Below are positions 1 to 10,926 of a stretch of DNA of 64,000 nucleotides, piece after piece. The stretch is from contig JAJTWR010000448.1 in the NCBI GenBank assembly GCA_021613335.1, positions 316,001 to 380,000 on the forward strand, written 5' to 3'. The stretch's first letter is position 1. Every line of letters starts with the position of its first letter. This DNA comes from Whitmania pigra. Lineage: Eukaryota > Annelida > Clitellata > Hirudinida > Haemopidae. A model generated the notes under the pieces. The model ran no database searches. It worked only from the letters and a program-made list of their open reading frames with translations, and was not told the origin of the DNA. The translations under genes were made by a program, and so were the position numbers.

Positions 1-1486
1 ATTGCCTGCCACCGAGTATAATGAGTCCTGCTGTATTTCTTTACAACATGTGGGATCCACGCTCAAACTCCCTTTTATGTCTTTATCGTATTTCATGATG
101 ATATCTAGTGAGCTTGCCTTTGTTCATTTTTTTAAACCTGTCCATTAGCTTTGCATTTAAATATTTCAATAGTGCTTGGATACTTCTATCCAATCTTTTC
201 ACTTTTCTACCCTAAACATTTAAATACAATGTCTGAGTTATTTGCTCATCCATTTTCGATTTGGTTATTGAGATTTGAATCATTTTACAGATGATTGAGA
301 TTTGACCATGGAGATTCGATTTGAGATTTGCCCATCACTGCTCCAATTGCATCTTTTATGATTTCAAAAAAGACTTTCATTGTTATAAAGTCGACTTTGT
401 TGCTGAAACAAAATGCAACTGGAAAGCCTTCCCCATGGTCACCAATGCACATGATTGTAGTTAATTGGAAGTCATATGCATTTAGACCATGGGTTGAATC
501 AACACATATTGTTTTCATGGGTCCATAGAATTTTCTTGATCCAATCAGTTGGGCATCATCAGACAACACCATCACAAAGTCTTCTCTTGCTAGTCCATTT
601 GAGTATTAGTCTCCTTGAAATTTGACATATCGAACAAGGTTTGATTTTGCATCTCTCATTAATTCAACCCAAGCAGCCACACTCTGTGCATCATTCTTAT
701 GCAACACATATTTGTTAGATATTCCAAATTCGTTGCTTAATATTTCTTAGATCAGATCTGCTAATCTTTCATACTACTTTCATACTGTAGGAACATGTAG
801 GATCTCCTCTTATTAACTCCAACACATCATCAAATGGTACACCAATGGACAACTTTGCCGCAATTTGAAGCCTTTCTTCTCTTCTCAAAAATATATGAGC
901 AAGCTCATGTTTGTGCCCTCTATGTTCTTTAAAATAATAAGCTGTTACTTGCTCTGAAATGTCAATATAAATTAATCATTACATTTGAAATACAAACAAA
1001 GTAATAAACCCTGTTTGCCTGCACTAAAAATCTTTAAGCTAATTGCAGCAGGGCAAACATTTCCGATCTTGCAAGAACCCTGGATTTTAATGTAACGTTT
1101 CCTGCTAAGTAGTACTCTTCTGGTGCCACTTCTGTTGCAACAGTAGTTTCTTGTTATGTGATCTTTGTAATGGAAATCACCTCTTCTCCTCATAAATCTG
1201 GAACATGTCTCATCCTCTTCTTTTATTTTACAAATTTCAAATTCTATAGACACATAATACAACTGAGACAACTTTAGCAAAGAAAAAATAATAACTACCG
1301 CAAACCTGTTATTGAACTAAACGTTAACAAACTCTTAGTCCAGTCTTTTCTTAAGTTTGTTAACCTAGGTCTTTCAGAGGTTTCCTCCTTTTGTTCAACT
1401 GGAACTGCAAGCAGATGTTCATCTTGAACTAGACTGTTCAATAAAGCTGATTTCTGAATTGTCGAAACAACACTCACTTTCCCCAT
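1..1486 (-). mobile_element. Decayed MULE-type DNA transposon, runs off the left edge
   Basis: On the minus strand a broken reading frame resembles animal MULE (Mutator-like) transposases. Near 1015-1180 there is a cysteine-bearing N-terminal DNA-binding segment with the motifs NYCCNRSG and QGSCKIGNVCPAAI. Near 285-575 comes the transposase core, with CVDSTHGLNAYDFQL followed by GEGFPVAFCFSN, where the aspartate in CVDSTHG is at the position of a family catalytic acid. The frame is interrupted by several stops and shifts (for example near 600 and 960), so no complete protein can be made. A possible N-terminus starts at 1486. The element continues to the left of the window, so only one end could be present, and I did not identify a terminal inverted repeat (TIR). 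Family assignment is from remembered motif similarity. Confidence 0.75.
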
Positions 1487-1689
1487 TGATATTTATTTTA
1501 CGTCCCAAGGGAAGCTTTGGCAATTCTTTGTTTATTTATTTATTTGATTAAAGTCCGTTTCATAACTAGTATGATTTGGACTTGTCAGTTAGTGTTAGTT
1601 ATTAAAAACTAATAATATGTATTAGTGTAATAATAGGGATGAAATAATAATAAGTTAAATAAAGTTTAAATAAAAATCACTAAAGTAAT

Positions 1690-2297
1690 TGACTCTGATT
1701 TTTGCAAATCCCTCTGCAGATGATGTCCACACTCGCTGGATTGCTAAGCAAGAAACTCATATCAGATAAACTTGTATTGAGTCTGATTTCTTTCCTCGGG
1801 GCAGATTGGGCCGGACATTCCATAAAGAAATGCTGCGCATTTTCATCTTCCTGAGGGCACGCCTTGCACTTTCCGTCTGGACGATGCTTTACAAAAGCAC
1901 ATTTTCCAACTTGGAGTCTGGAAATAAAGACCTCCTTCCTCCTTGAGGTACATTGGAACTTGCTCTCAGTCGACGCAAGTTTTTCTATGGTCTTTTAATG
2001 CTGGCTTCGCGGGTCTTCGTCCCATCTGGTTTGCCACTGTTGGATGATGTTGCGGGCCACTGACCTTTTGACATCCTTGATAGACGCTGGGATCCAGCGG
2101 TCTATCTGATCCTTTGCAGTGGCGGCTTTTGCCAGAGCATCGGCCTTCTCATTGCCAGGCATTCCAACGTAACCAGTAACCCAGACGAGCGTGACCTTTC
2201 TGCCGCTCTCCTGGATATCTGAAATTAGAAACTGGGTTTTCTTAATGTCAAGAGCATCATTATTGCAATCCTTTAGTGCCTCTAAAGCACTAAGCCA
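1690..2297 (-). mobile_element. LINE fragment: RNase H domain plus CCHC-like C-terminus (I-type)
   Basis: The minus strand encodes the end of a non-LTR retrotransposon polyprotein. An RNase H tail is seen at 1995-2297 with VTLVWVTGYVGMPGNEKADA; the family usually has a histidine (PGHVG) where this copy has tyrosine, a sign of decay. After one in-frame TAA at 1995-1997 the same frame continues with a zinc-finger-like stretch, CKACPQEDENAQHFFMECP, typical of the end of I/Jockey-related elements that carry RNase H. The fragment stops sharply at 2297, where a hAT-like terminus (CAGGGGTGGGCAACC) begins, so the upstream reverse transcriptase is missing. Confidence 0.8.
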
Positions 2298-2488
2298 GGG
2301 GTGGGCAACCGCCACCATTTTTTTCTGGCACGCGAAACTATCTTCTGCAATCCTTCATTTATCAACATTTTACCCATTAAATGCGCCTCCCGTTAAATGA
2401 CCCTCGCCAAGGGAAATGCTGTTTTCGATGAATGACGTCACGTTGTGAACGTTGTACTGCGCCAGCCGCGAGCGTGAGTCAGGACGTG
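2298..2488 (+). mobile_element. hAT-like terminus
   Basis: The sequence starts with CAGGGGTGGGCAACC directly at the edge of the LINE fragment. Ends of the form CAGGGGTGGGCAA are characteristic of hAT transposons. No matching inverted end or 8-bp target duplication was found, and the P-like element begins about 190 bp later. It may be one end of a hAT that was split by the P-like insertion, but the hAT piece on the far side (4399-4838) has a different terminus, so this is not established. Confidence 0.45.
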
Positions 2489-4398
2489 GACTCCTATATA
2501 TATATACATCAGGACTGCCAACCGTATTCGAGCTATACATCGGGAGGCCATGCATCTCTATATGAAACTAGCGTATTTCAGATATTTTATAGAAAATTGT
2601 AAAACAACACCATGTTTAGCTTTTTAATTTTTTAATCTTTCCTTGAATACTTTTATAATTTACATTAGAATTAGTTTTAACCAAATTTTTACTCAAACAA
2701 CTGAATAAAGATTTACATAGTAGAAAATTAAGTTCATGATCAAAATCACAATAGTTTGAATAAGATGTGATTAAATCAATTTCATTTAAACACCTTACTG
2801 TAATCTTTTCAAATAACAACATATGGTTTTTTGAGAGCATGAATTTATCAAAAAGTTGTTTATTATTCTTTAATTCTGTAAAAACTTTATAAGAATGCAA
2901 ACACACTGTCCAAGCAAATTCTGTTGGTTTTGTTAATCCACCATGATCAATTTGATTTAAAAAATTTAAAACATCAGAATTTACTTGTAATTCATTATCT
3001 AAATCTTGATTGTCAATTAAATAAAGGGAACAAGATTTACATTTTGTGGTGTTGCAAACCGATCTAACTACTGCACCACAAACATATGCCAATGTTGTCA
3101 AGTAATCATTAGTTATGGATGTGTTGAACTCTAAAGAATCAGCGATATCATTGGCCAGGGCTTCTAGCTCATCATCTTTTTCATCCGTTGGAATTACAAA
3201 ATTTTCTATTTCCTCGAAGCCAGAAAATTTTAAAAGTGACATTGCTCTAATCTTTTTGTCACTCTCCAAAACCTGTCTGCAGGATACATAATAATTTCCT
3301 CCAGACAACTGCCTGATCCAACCAAATCTTGTTTCAATAGAGTCTGATTGGATGCTCCCCAACAAAACATAATTGAGCTGAAGATTGTCAAGCAAATACT
3401 TGCAGCAACCTATTAGACCTGAAGTTGTTTGTTTAAGTGCAGAAAATGCTGATTTACTATAAGAATATAACAAAAAACATGTGATAATTACATTTGGGGA
3501 ATAACTATGAGCATGCTTTTTTGTTTTCAATAATGTTAATTGTTCCCTAACAAAGTTGAGCTTTTTATCATCATAACTGTTATCTAGATTTATTACATCT
3601 TCAATGCTATTGATGACATTTTCAAGTGTCACTTCAGATATAGTTTTATCATCACCAAGCCAAAAATTCAAACGAGACATCAAGTTTAAAACATCAGAAA
3701 TTTTTTAACTTTTTTCTTTAACTAAATCACAACATTTTCTTTTTGGAATCTCTTTGCTATTAATAAACAAAGTGCAAGTATTTCCATATTTCCATGGGAG
3801 AAAAGTTTTCTCGAGGATTGGCTCTAACCCATTTTTGGCATAAATCTTTGTCATGTAGGGGATACTTGTGAAGACTTTATTATGAAGATGTTATTTTTTT
3901 AAAAATCGTCTTTGTCGTATCCAGATCTACATCCGTATATGGAACATTTATAACCTATATTATCTGTTGATATTTAAAATATAATAGTTACAAATCTTAA
4001 ATCACTTAAATTTTGTTATTGAAATGTTTATTCAATGTATATCGATTAGTATAATTAAGAAATGAAATGAGCTCTATGTTACAAACCTTTTTGATAAGAT
4101 GTATGATGTATAGTCCAATGTATGATGTGTAAATCCACAAAATTCAAAAGACCGGTTTTAAAACAGTTTGTTAAATAAATCACCATCACCATAATAATAA
4201 ATAAACGATAGATACAACTGCATCAGTTGATTGATCATATATTTCAGTTGTACAGCGAATGCGAAACAAAGGAAGAATGAAACAATGCACGCTTGTTTTT
4301 AGCCTGTCAAGTGTACAGCTATGGGCATGGCCTCCCGATGTATATCGGCGAAACTTTTAGGCTTAGGTTGACAGTCCTGGTATACATTTAGGAGTCCA
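2489..4398 (-). mobile_element. P-element-like transposon with about 80-bp imperfect inverted repeats
   Basis: An open frame at 2616-3683 (minus, 355 aa) matches the C-terminal half of P-element/THAP9-type transposases: it contains SIETRFGWIRQLSGGNYY followed by QVLESDKKIR, the signature of that region. The frame is flanked by inverted repeats. The left end near 2489-2560 has GGACTCCTA, AGGACTG and ATACATCGGGAGGCCATGC in that order, and the right end near 4325-4398 has their reverse complements at similar spacing. The N-terminal THAP finger and the first part of the catalytic domain were not found between 3684 and 4320, so this is an internally deleted or decayed copy. No convincing 8-bp target duplication was found. 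Confidence 0.75.
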
Positions 4399-4838
4399 TG
4401 GGATAGCCGACTATTTTTGTATTTACTTTAATTAAAAACTATTGTTCTCAAAAAATTGGTTGGCACGCAGAAGAATTTTGTGTTAGAGATTTTACCGGTT
4501 TTGGCACGCTCGCGCAAAAATGTTTGAAACATGTCCAAAATGCCTCTGTTCACGCGCTTTCCCCACAAGTCCAGTTTGGCTTTAAATGCAGCTACTTTGT
4601 CTGCCAAGTGTATCATTTTTTTTGGTAAGTTAATCGTTATTCTTAAAATGTTACAAAATTAGACTCAATAATTTTACCGAACACACTAAGAAAAAGATGG
4701 CAGCGGTTGTTCTCAAGCCCTACAAACTATTTTAATTTTTTTAATGAAATGGAAATAATTTATTGTTTCTTGGGCGGCCCGGTACCATTTGATTCACGGA
4801 CTGGTACCGGTCCGCGGACCGGGGGTTGAGAACCACTG
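4399..4838 (-). mobile_element. hAT fragment, same family as the 35,450-36,179 element
   Basis: Read on the minus strand from 4838, the sequence begins with the hAT terminus CAGTGGTTCTCAACCCCCGG. It runs close to the complete element at 35,450-36,179 through the start of its transposase remnant (MIHLADKVAAFKAKL, 4561-4616). It then diverges after GILDMFQTF and lacks the other inverted end. The right side abuts the Ty3 reverse transcriptase in mid-domain (after IGMIGYY), so the hAT cut into the retroelement. The expected duplication partner of ATCTATAA (4839-4846) is not seen on the left, which fits later loss of that side. Confidence 0.75.
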
Positions 4839-6711
4839 ATCTATAATATCCAATCATGCCAATAAAGCGTCGTAAACCTGCATAGTCTTTCGGTTTAGGG
4901 AAATCGACGATGGCTTGTGTGTTATCTTCAGGTGGTGATATCCCAGTCGAAGATAGTCTATGGCCTAGAAACACAACAGAGCTCTGAGCAAACATACATT
5001 TACTGACATTGATCCGGAGATGGTTTTCCTCCATCCGCTGAAAGACAGTTCTGAGGTGTTGTATATGCTCATGCTCATTGTTTGAGGCTAACAAGATATC
5101 GTCAATATACACAAAAACAAATGGCAAGTCTTGAAAAGTTTCATTCATGAATCTTTGGAATGTTTGAGTTGCATTTCTGAGACCGAATGGCATGCGAGTA
5201 AATTCAAACAAACCAAAAGGAGTTGTAACGGCTGTCTTTGGGATGTCATCTGGATGAATGGGGATGTTGTAATATTCCTTCACCAAATCTAATTTGCTAA
5301 ATACTGAACTGCCACCAAGTCGGCTTGTCACGTCAGAAATTCTTGGCAGAGGATATCTGTCAGGTTTGGTGACACTGTTGAGTTTCCGATAATCTCTACA
5401 GGGCCGCCATTGGTTGTCCTTTTTTGGAACCATGTGAAGTGGGCTGGAATAAGAACTTTTAGATTGTCGAACAATCCCAGCCTTTAAGAGCATTGCGAAT
5501 TCTTGCTTAGCGGCCTCAAATTTGTCAGGTGGGAGTTATCAAAAACGGGAACAAATTGGCTTGTTTGAAGTTAGTTCAATTGTATGCTGTGCTGACGATG
5601 AAAGTGGACGGAGATTTATTTGCCAAGGGCCAACCAGATCAGTGTGACGTTCTATTAATGCCTTGATGATTGGGGGTGTCAGGTGGACAGTCGAACACAG
5701 GGGCTATAATCTCCCCAGCCGTTGGTACCATTGCCGAGGAGAGTGATGTCTTCGTGTCCAGAAGTTGGCGGTTGCGACAGTCAACAAGTAGATGGTGATG
5801 AATAAAGAAATCAGCCCCTAATATTGGTTGTGTGGTGACTGCCACTATAAACGTCCAGGTGAATTCTCTTCGGAGGTCTCGACTGCTTATCGTTAGTGTA
5901 ACTTTTCCATGAATCTCGAGAGGCATACCGTTGGCTGTGTTCAACTTGACGTTTGTTGCTAAGATTGGAACTGAAATGTTTGATAACGCTTTTGGGGGAA
6001 TGATCGATACCGCTGATCCGGTGGCGAATAAAAACTTGAATTGATGACTTATGGTGTTAGCTGTTGTGAAAAATGCGACATAAAACGTAGGAGCACCTTC
6101 GATGGTCGCAACCGAAGCAGAGCCTCCTAGTTTACCGACTGGCTTGTGAGACACCGGAGAAGCATTCCGAGACTGAGCAACTCGGGCGCCACGCTTGTCT
6201 GGCCAAACGCACCAGGGTTGGCAGGATTTAGCCTCAGGACCAAAATAAATGTGTCCACGATAAACTTTTGGTAGTTGACCTGGGGTGAATGGCTCCAGTG
6301 TTCTGTTGGTTCCTGTGGATCCTATGGTGAACCATGTCGTCAGGTGCTCCAACATGCTGTGCTAGCTTTCTCATGGCTACCAGATGTTGCGAAGGCCTGA
6401 CTCTTAGCGGATTTTGTTGCAGGAACTGGTCGAAGAGCTCCGCTTTGTTGGGCATGGTTTGCTCAAGCACTGCACTCTTCAGGCGGTCGCAATCCATGGC
6501 CTCCACAGTGTCATCATTAAGGCACATTACCACAGACCCTGGTTCTTGGGAAGTAACCTGGTAGGGCTGCCAATGCGTGGTAAAACCTTGTTGAACTCAC
6601 CGTGATGTTGGAGAGAGTAAATTGTGCTTCCATTATTCTGAACCAAGCCGATGCCTTGGCAGGGTTGAAAATAATCGGTTTGATCGAAATCGAAGCAGCT
6701 TGCGATTCCAT
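4839..6711 (-). mobile_element. Ty3-type LTR retrotransposon, gag-pro-RT remains
   Basis: Minus-strand frames give, in order: gag from 6711 (MESQAASISIKPIIFNPAKA) with a frame change near 6520; a zinc-knuckle-like remnant (FGPEAKSCQPWCVWPDKRG); a retropepsin region (FATGSAVSIIPP, then QPILGADFF); and reverse transcriptase at about 4840-5493 with DYRKLN, KLDLVKEYYNIP, RMPFGLRNATQTFQRFM and an intact catalytic FVYIDDILL. In the protease the catalytic D of the usual DTG is alanine. A frame break lies between protease and RT (5494-5638). RT ends in mid-domain at the hAT insertion, so RNase H, integrase and the 3' LTR are missing. The element cannot be functional. Confidence 0.88.
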
Positions 6712-6725
6712 TTTAGAGTTTGTGT

Positions 6726-6743
6726 TCGGAGTCGGGGTCACCA
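6726..6743 (-). other. Putative tRNA primer-binding site of the Ty3 element
   Basis: On the minus strand TGGTGACCCCGACTCCGA lies one base after the end of the putative LTR and a short way before the gag start at 6711. Beginning with TGG, the complement of a tRNA CCA end, and lying between LTR and gag, it fits a primer-binding site. The matching tRNA species was not identified. Confidence 0.6.
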
Positions 6744-6744
6744 A

Positions 6745-6895
6745 TGAAGTACTGAACCAGGCTAACACTTGACTTTTAATCGAACGTACAATCGGTATAA
6801 CTCATAAACGGATTGACAACAATGAAAAGCATCAGCGCGGTAAAACTCGGAGAATAAAAACAAAACATCCTTCGTAGGGATGTGCAGTCACTACA
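6745..6895 (-). repeat. Putative 5' LTR (about 151 bp)
   Basis: Read on the minus strand, this stretch starts with TGTAGTGACTGCAC and ends with ACTTCA, the TG...CA boundaries expected of an LTR, next to the primer-binding site. Directly beyond it the sequence becomes a Helitron-like helicase, which marks the insertion edge. The partner LTR is absent, so the length rests on boundary motifs alone. Confidence 0.6.
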
Positions 6896-7440
6896 ATTTC
6901 ATAAACAGTTTTGGTAGCAAGAATGGCCCTCTCTTGCAACCAGTTTGAATGTTCATAGTTTATGGAAACCGGATAAACTGCATCAATTAATTCTGCTATT
7001 GTAGAAACCTGGTTAAAAAAATCTGATGAGAGTTGAATACTTCCTGAAGAATTGTCATTTAATCTACTTTCTCCAATATCCAGTAGTTTGTTTGAAAATG
7101 TTGAGCAACATCATTTCCAAGATGTACTCTCATGTTTTGCTTTAAAGTAATCTTTTGTACATGTCTCCACAAAAATGAATGCTTTAAACATGCATGGATT
7201 TCATCGGTCGGTGTCGATATGACGGGCAGAGTTTGACGAAAATCTCCACAGGAGTAACAGAGTTCCTCCCATCAAGATGCTATTTCCTCTCAAATCTCCG
7301 ATAGTAATGTCAAGGGCTTCGATAGCCTACTTGTGCGTCGTGGAGAATTCGTCCCAAACAATTAATTTACATGTTCTGCGGACTTGCGCCCTCTCCTTTA
7401 TGCCACCCCAACTATTTTGTCTTCGGTACGTCCCTGCCTG
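6896..7440 (-). pseudogene. Helitron/PIF1-type helicase fragment
   Basis: The minus strand encodes, across frame changes, helicase motifs of Helitron Rep/helicase or PIF1 proteins: KLIVWDEFSTTHK (Walker B region, near 7340-7380), AIEALDITIGDLRGN, then GDFRQTLPVISTPTDEIHAC, then LKHSFLWRHVQKITLKQNMR and WLQERAILATKT close to 6920. Several stops and shifts make it non-functional. The Ty3 LTR is inserted at its 6895/6896 edge, so the Helitron remnant is older than the Ty3 insertion. Confidence 0.8.
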
Positions 7441-7546
7441 CACTCTTGATTTTTATTTCAAATCACTCCGAACGTGATTTTACCCATCACTGCTGGCGGC
7501 GATAGTGTGATGTTTGGCTTATAGGCTGGCTGGATACAAACTAGCA

Positions 7547-9141
7547 ATTCTGCAGTCAAGGAGACTTCTCTGACACTCTGGAGTGAAAATCAACATCTAA
7601 AACGTAACCAATTGATTAATCGGGATCCTAGTCTGTTACAACTCTGTTGTTCAGAGTTATTCAAAACTGCTGTGTTTTGTAGTGCAGTCGAACTAGTCAA
7701 AGGTGTTTTTACATATTTTCCAAGTGTTTCTATTTTCTATTCCTGATTTATTTCTCTTTTTTTTGTGACGTGCATAAAGATGGATAAGAAGATTATCTTT
7801 GTAAAAAATTTAAATTCATCAAATTGTGTTACAGATTACTGAAAAAATGGTGATACAATAGCTCAGTGGCGCAACTAGGGGGGGGCAGGGGGGGGCTTGC
7901 GCCCCCCCCAGGCCTAATAGGAGAGACCCTGCAATTTTTCCAAATCCGATGAGTTTTTTTTTGGTGGGGGGGGGGGGGGTAAGGGGATTTAACTGGTTTG
8001 AAACTTTGAGACAGAAGATAGTCAAACTCATTAATAAATTATTAAAGATACAAAATAATACTGTAGACAGAAGATAGTCAAACTCATAATAATAATAATC
8101 TGTTCTATTTTTAATTCTTTATTAATTATAATTGGTAGTTTTGATTTAAACAGTTTCAAAAATTTTTCGCTTTCGTCCCTTGTCTAAACTTGAGCCCCCC
8201 CCCCCCAGCATTTTTCGCTGGTTATCTGATGATCAGATAATGTCGTTTTGACAACCTTGCCTTGGCTGCTCTTGATGCTTTGCAGAATGGCACAATGACT
8301 CCCGAGCTTTCGGAATTCTGCAACCTTCGTGGAAAAGACGCTGAAACTGTGCAAAGACAGCTCCAATTCACATCGACAAGTTTACGTGCTGATCAGTCTG
8401 ATCCCAATGCATGTATCGAACTGCAAGATCTTTTCTGTGCCACAAGCATTCAGCCCGAGTTGCATATACTCGATGTTGCTCTTACTCAGACATTTACATC
8501 ATCAGATGCAGAAAGGGCCTTTTCTAAACTTCGCCTTATTAAAAGTCATCTTGGGACGACTATGTCTGCCTGTCGTTTGCAAAGTTTATTGAGAATATCT
8601 GTGAACAAAACAACTACTGCACTTCTTCCAGTAAATAAAATGGTGAACAGATTTTCACAGACTGATCGAAAAATTATTTTGTAACTGCAAACACATCAAA
8701 ATGTAATTTAGACTACAACATTTCAAAATTGTTTTAAACTGTTTTTTTTTACAGTTGCTTTAACTGGCTTGAAACTTTGAAACAGAAGATAGTCAAGCTC
8801 ATTAATAAATTATTAAAGATACAAAAAAAGACTGCAGACTTATAAATAAAAATTTATAATAATAATCAGTTCTATCTTTAATTCTTTATTAATTAAAACT
8901 AGTAGTATTGATTTGAACAGTTTCAAAAATTTTTCGACTGCGTCGGGCTTTTCTAAACTTGAGCCCCCCCCAGCATTTTTCGCTGGTTGCGCCCCTGCAA
9001 TAGCTTTTCTAATTTACTTTCACAAGAAATTCACTTGCAACCAATTCCTCGCCTGTGTGAAACTGGAAATACAAAAAACCTTTGTTGTGAAACTTGTGGA
9101 CGATTTACTATCAGGTCAGTGATGCTTGAATAGTTCATCTG
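7547..9141 (+). pseudogene. 3' fragment of the PLAC-module metalloprotease, split by a hAT
   Basis: The two parts (7547-7863 and 8998-9141) align with the last two coding exons of the metalloproteases at 33,007-33,467 and 43,955-44,415, including the intervening intron and the same stop codon region (GATGCTTGAATAG). Because the intron is retained, this is a DNA-level duplicate and not a retrocopy. The first exon carries small insertions that break the frame and the CC cysteine pair. A 1,134-bp hAT (7864-8997) interrupts the second exon with an 8-bp duplication. Removing the hAT and one duplication gives a continuous match to the parent exon. No upstream exons were found nearby. Confidence 0.88.
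7864..8997 (+). mobile_element. hAT transposon with perfect 8-bp TSD (CAATAGCT)
   Basis: The element starts CAGTGGCGCAAC and ends GTTGCGCCCCTG (inverted repeats differing at one of 12 bases). It is flanked by identical CAATAGCT at 7856-7863 and 8998-9005, the 8-bp duplication expected of hAT. An open frame around 8262-8684 encodes the C-terminal dimerisation part of a ZMYM-type hAT transposase (SSDAERAFSKLRLIKSHLGT). The catalytic N-terminal part is missing, so this is an internally deleted copy. Poly-G and poly-C runs lie just inside both ends. A segment at 7991-8222 repeats the 3' end at 8762-8988 in direct orientation. Confidence 0.93.
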
Positions 9142-9258
9142 TGACACAAGAGACTTGCTTAAAACTTTCATCAAAATTATTCTAACAAATCTCTATATGC
9201 TATCAACCAGATTAATGTCAATATTAGCAAAATAATGGAAACGTTTTCAACTACGGTG

Positions 9259-10926
9259 CAGGTATGGTTACTCAAGCAGTGATATCTCCATTAATGGTAA
9301 TTGAAATAGGAATTGAAATAGAAAATATTTTTTCTCGATAATGGAAATTAAAATTTGGGAATAGAATTAGGAATAGGAATGGAAATTGCCCGAAAAAATG
9401 GAAATAGAATGAGAAGTAGAATTTATTTTGTAAAATGGAATTATAATGAAAAATAGAAATTATTTCTGAATCCAATTCGATTTAACTCAAATTTTTTTTA
9501 TGCATGCTAACTTATGTCAGTCAACTGCCGGTATATTTTTTCTGAAATATCGTCGTATTTGAAATGGGTCTGTCGAAATCACTTAGTAGTAGAAAAAGAT
9601 ATAGTGTATTCTGGGAATATTTTTCGTATGACAAAGTTTGCGAGAGATCAATTTGTCTGTTGGTGGATGAAACTACAAAAGTGGCGTGTGAAACTAAATT
9701 TGCTGGCAAGAACAAGCAACTTCGCTGCCCATATGAAGCGTTTTCACAAGCAGGCATACGAGAACTGCGTGAACAAACAAAAAGTAAAAGATATTGTGAA
9801 AAGTCGAGGCGTAAAACACGATAGTTCAGGTGCAGTCAAACTGCAAACTATTGGGGAATGTTTACAGCATCGTATTGTATCATGGTCTGAAGAATCTGCT
9901 TAGTATCGCGTGCGACTTCAGACCAACAAACGGATAAGTCAAAATTACAAAGTGATGCACAGTCTCTCTCGAGTTTAATTCCTCGTATTTAAACCTTGAG
10001 TGCCATCTGCAGCAGCACACATCTGCCAAGACATTAACCTCAAGCAAGCTGCATGATCTTCGTTTTCGGTTTGCCACACTTCTCGGCCCAAATACTGACA
10101 ACTTTAATTCAATTCCAGCATCAGCATGTTTGCTTGATCCGACAATGGCACAAGCAATTATGTCACCGGAATGTGCACTTCTGCTGCATGCAGCTAAGCT
10201 GTACATCGCAATTGCTTGTGAAAGCAAGGAAGATTCAGTTCAGGCAGTTCATGTGTCTGGTTCTTGTGATGAATCTACATCGTCATTCTCATTGCCGACT
10301 CGGACTTTATTGAGGAAGTTTAATTGTTTGACAACTAAGATTCAGTCTAGTACAACTGCTATGAATATCAGCAAAAGAGACACTGTGCTTAATCAGCTCA
10401 ACAAATATCTAGCTGATATAATAGAACATAATGATGCAATAAATTTCTAGAAAAAGAAGACTACTCGTTACAGTAAATTGTTAGTAAACTGAGTTAGCTC
10501 AGGACTTATTATCAGCACCAGCTTCTCAGGCCTACGGGGAGCGGATATTTTCTTTCTGCGGCATCCTGACTACAGGTAAACAGCCGAATGCAACAGTCCT
10601 TGGAAATGAGAGCTTTTCTCAAACTAAAATCATTTTGACTAACTGGGGCAATAAATGTTTAATAATTTTTTTGTAGTTGTTTCTTTCTTACTTTAAGGAT
10701 GCTTTTATAATCATTTCAACATTCAAAAAGGCTGTAAAGGAAAACGAAAATATTGAAAATGGAATTAGAAATTATTTCAGCAATAGTAATTAGAATTTAA
10801 TGGAAATTTTTAAAATTGAATTGAATTAAAAATTATTTATCAAATAATAATGGATATAGAATTGTAATGGAAATTATTTTGCGAATGGAAATAACACTGA
10901 ATCTCGAGTTACCAAAACCATATCTG
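9259..10926 (+). mobile_element. Decayed hAT with BED zinc finger and GGAATT-like terminal arrays
   Basis: Broken plus-strand frames show an N-terminal BED finger near 9570-9760 (SVFWEYFSYDKVCERSIC in one frame, then TSNFAAHMKRFHKQAYE in another). Later comes a run at about 10,130-10,450 and a C-terminal hAT dimerisation signature near 10,500-10,640 (SAPASQAYGERIFSFCGILT). Both ends are filled with short degenerate repeats of the type GGAAATTGAAATA (9280-9480 and 10,740-10,900). The outer edges may be CAGGTATGGTTACTC at 9259 and the complement of GAGTTACCAAAACCATATCTG ending at 10,926, an imperfect inverted pair. No target duplication was seen. Confidence 0.7.

Noticed and set aside
2298..4838. 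One single hAT element spanning both hAT-like ends with the P-like element nested inside
   Set aside because: The two outer ends differ (CAGGGGTGGGCAACC against CAGTGGTTCTCAACC), the flanks are a LINE on one side and a Ty3 on the other, and no shared 8-bp duplication was found.
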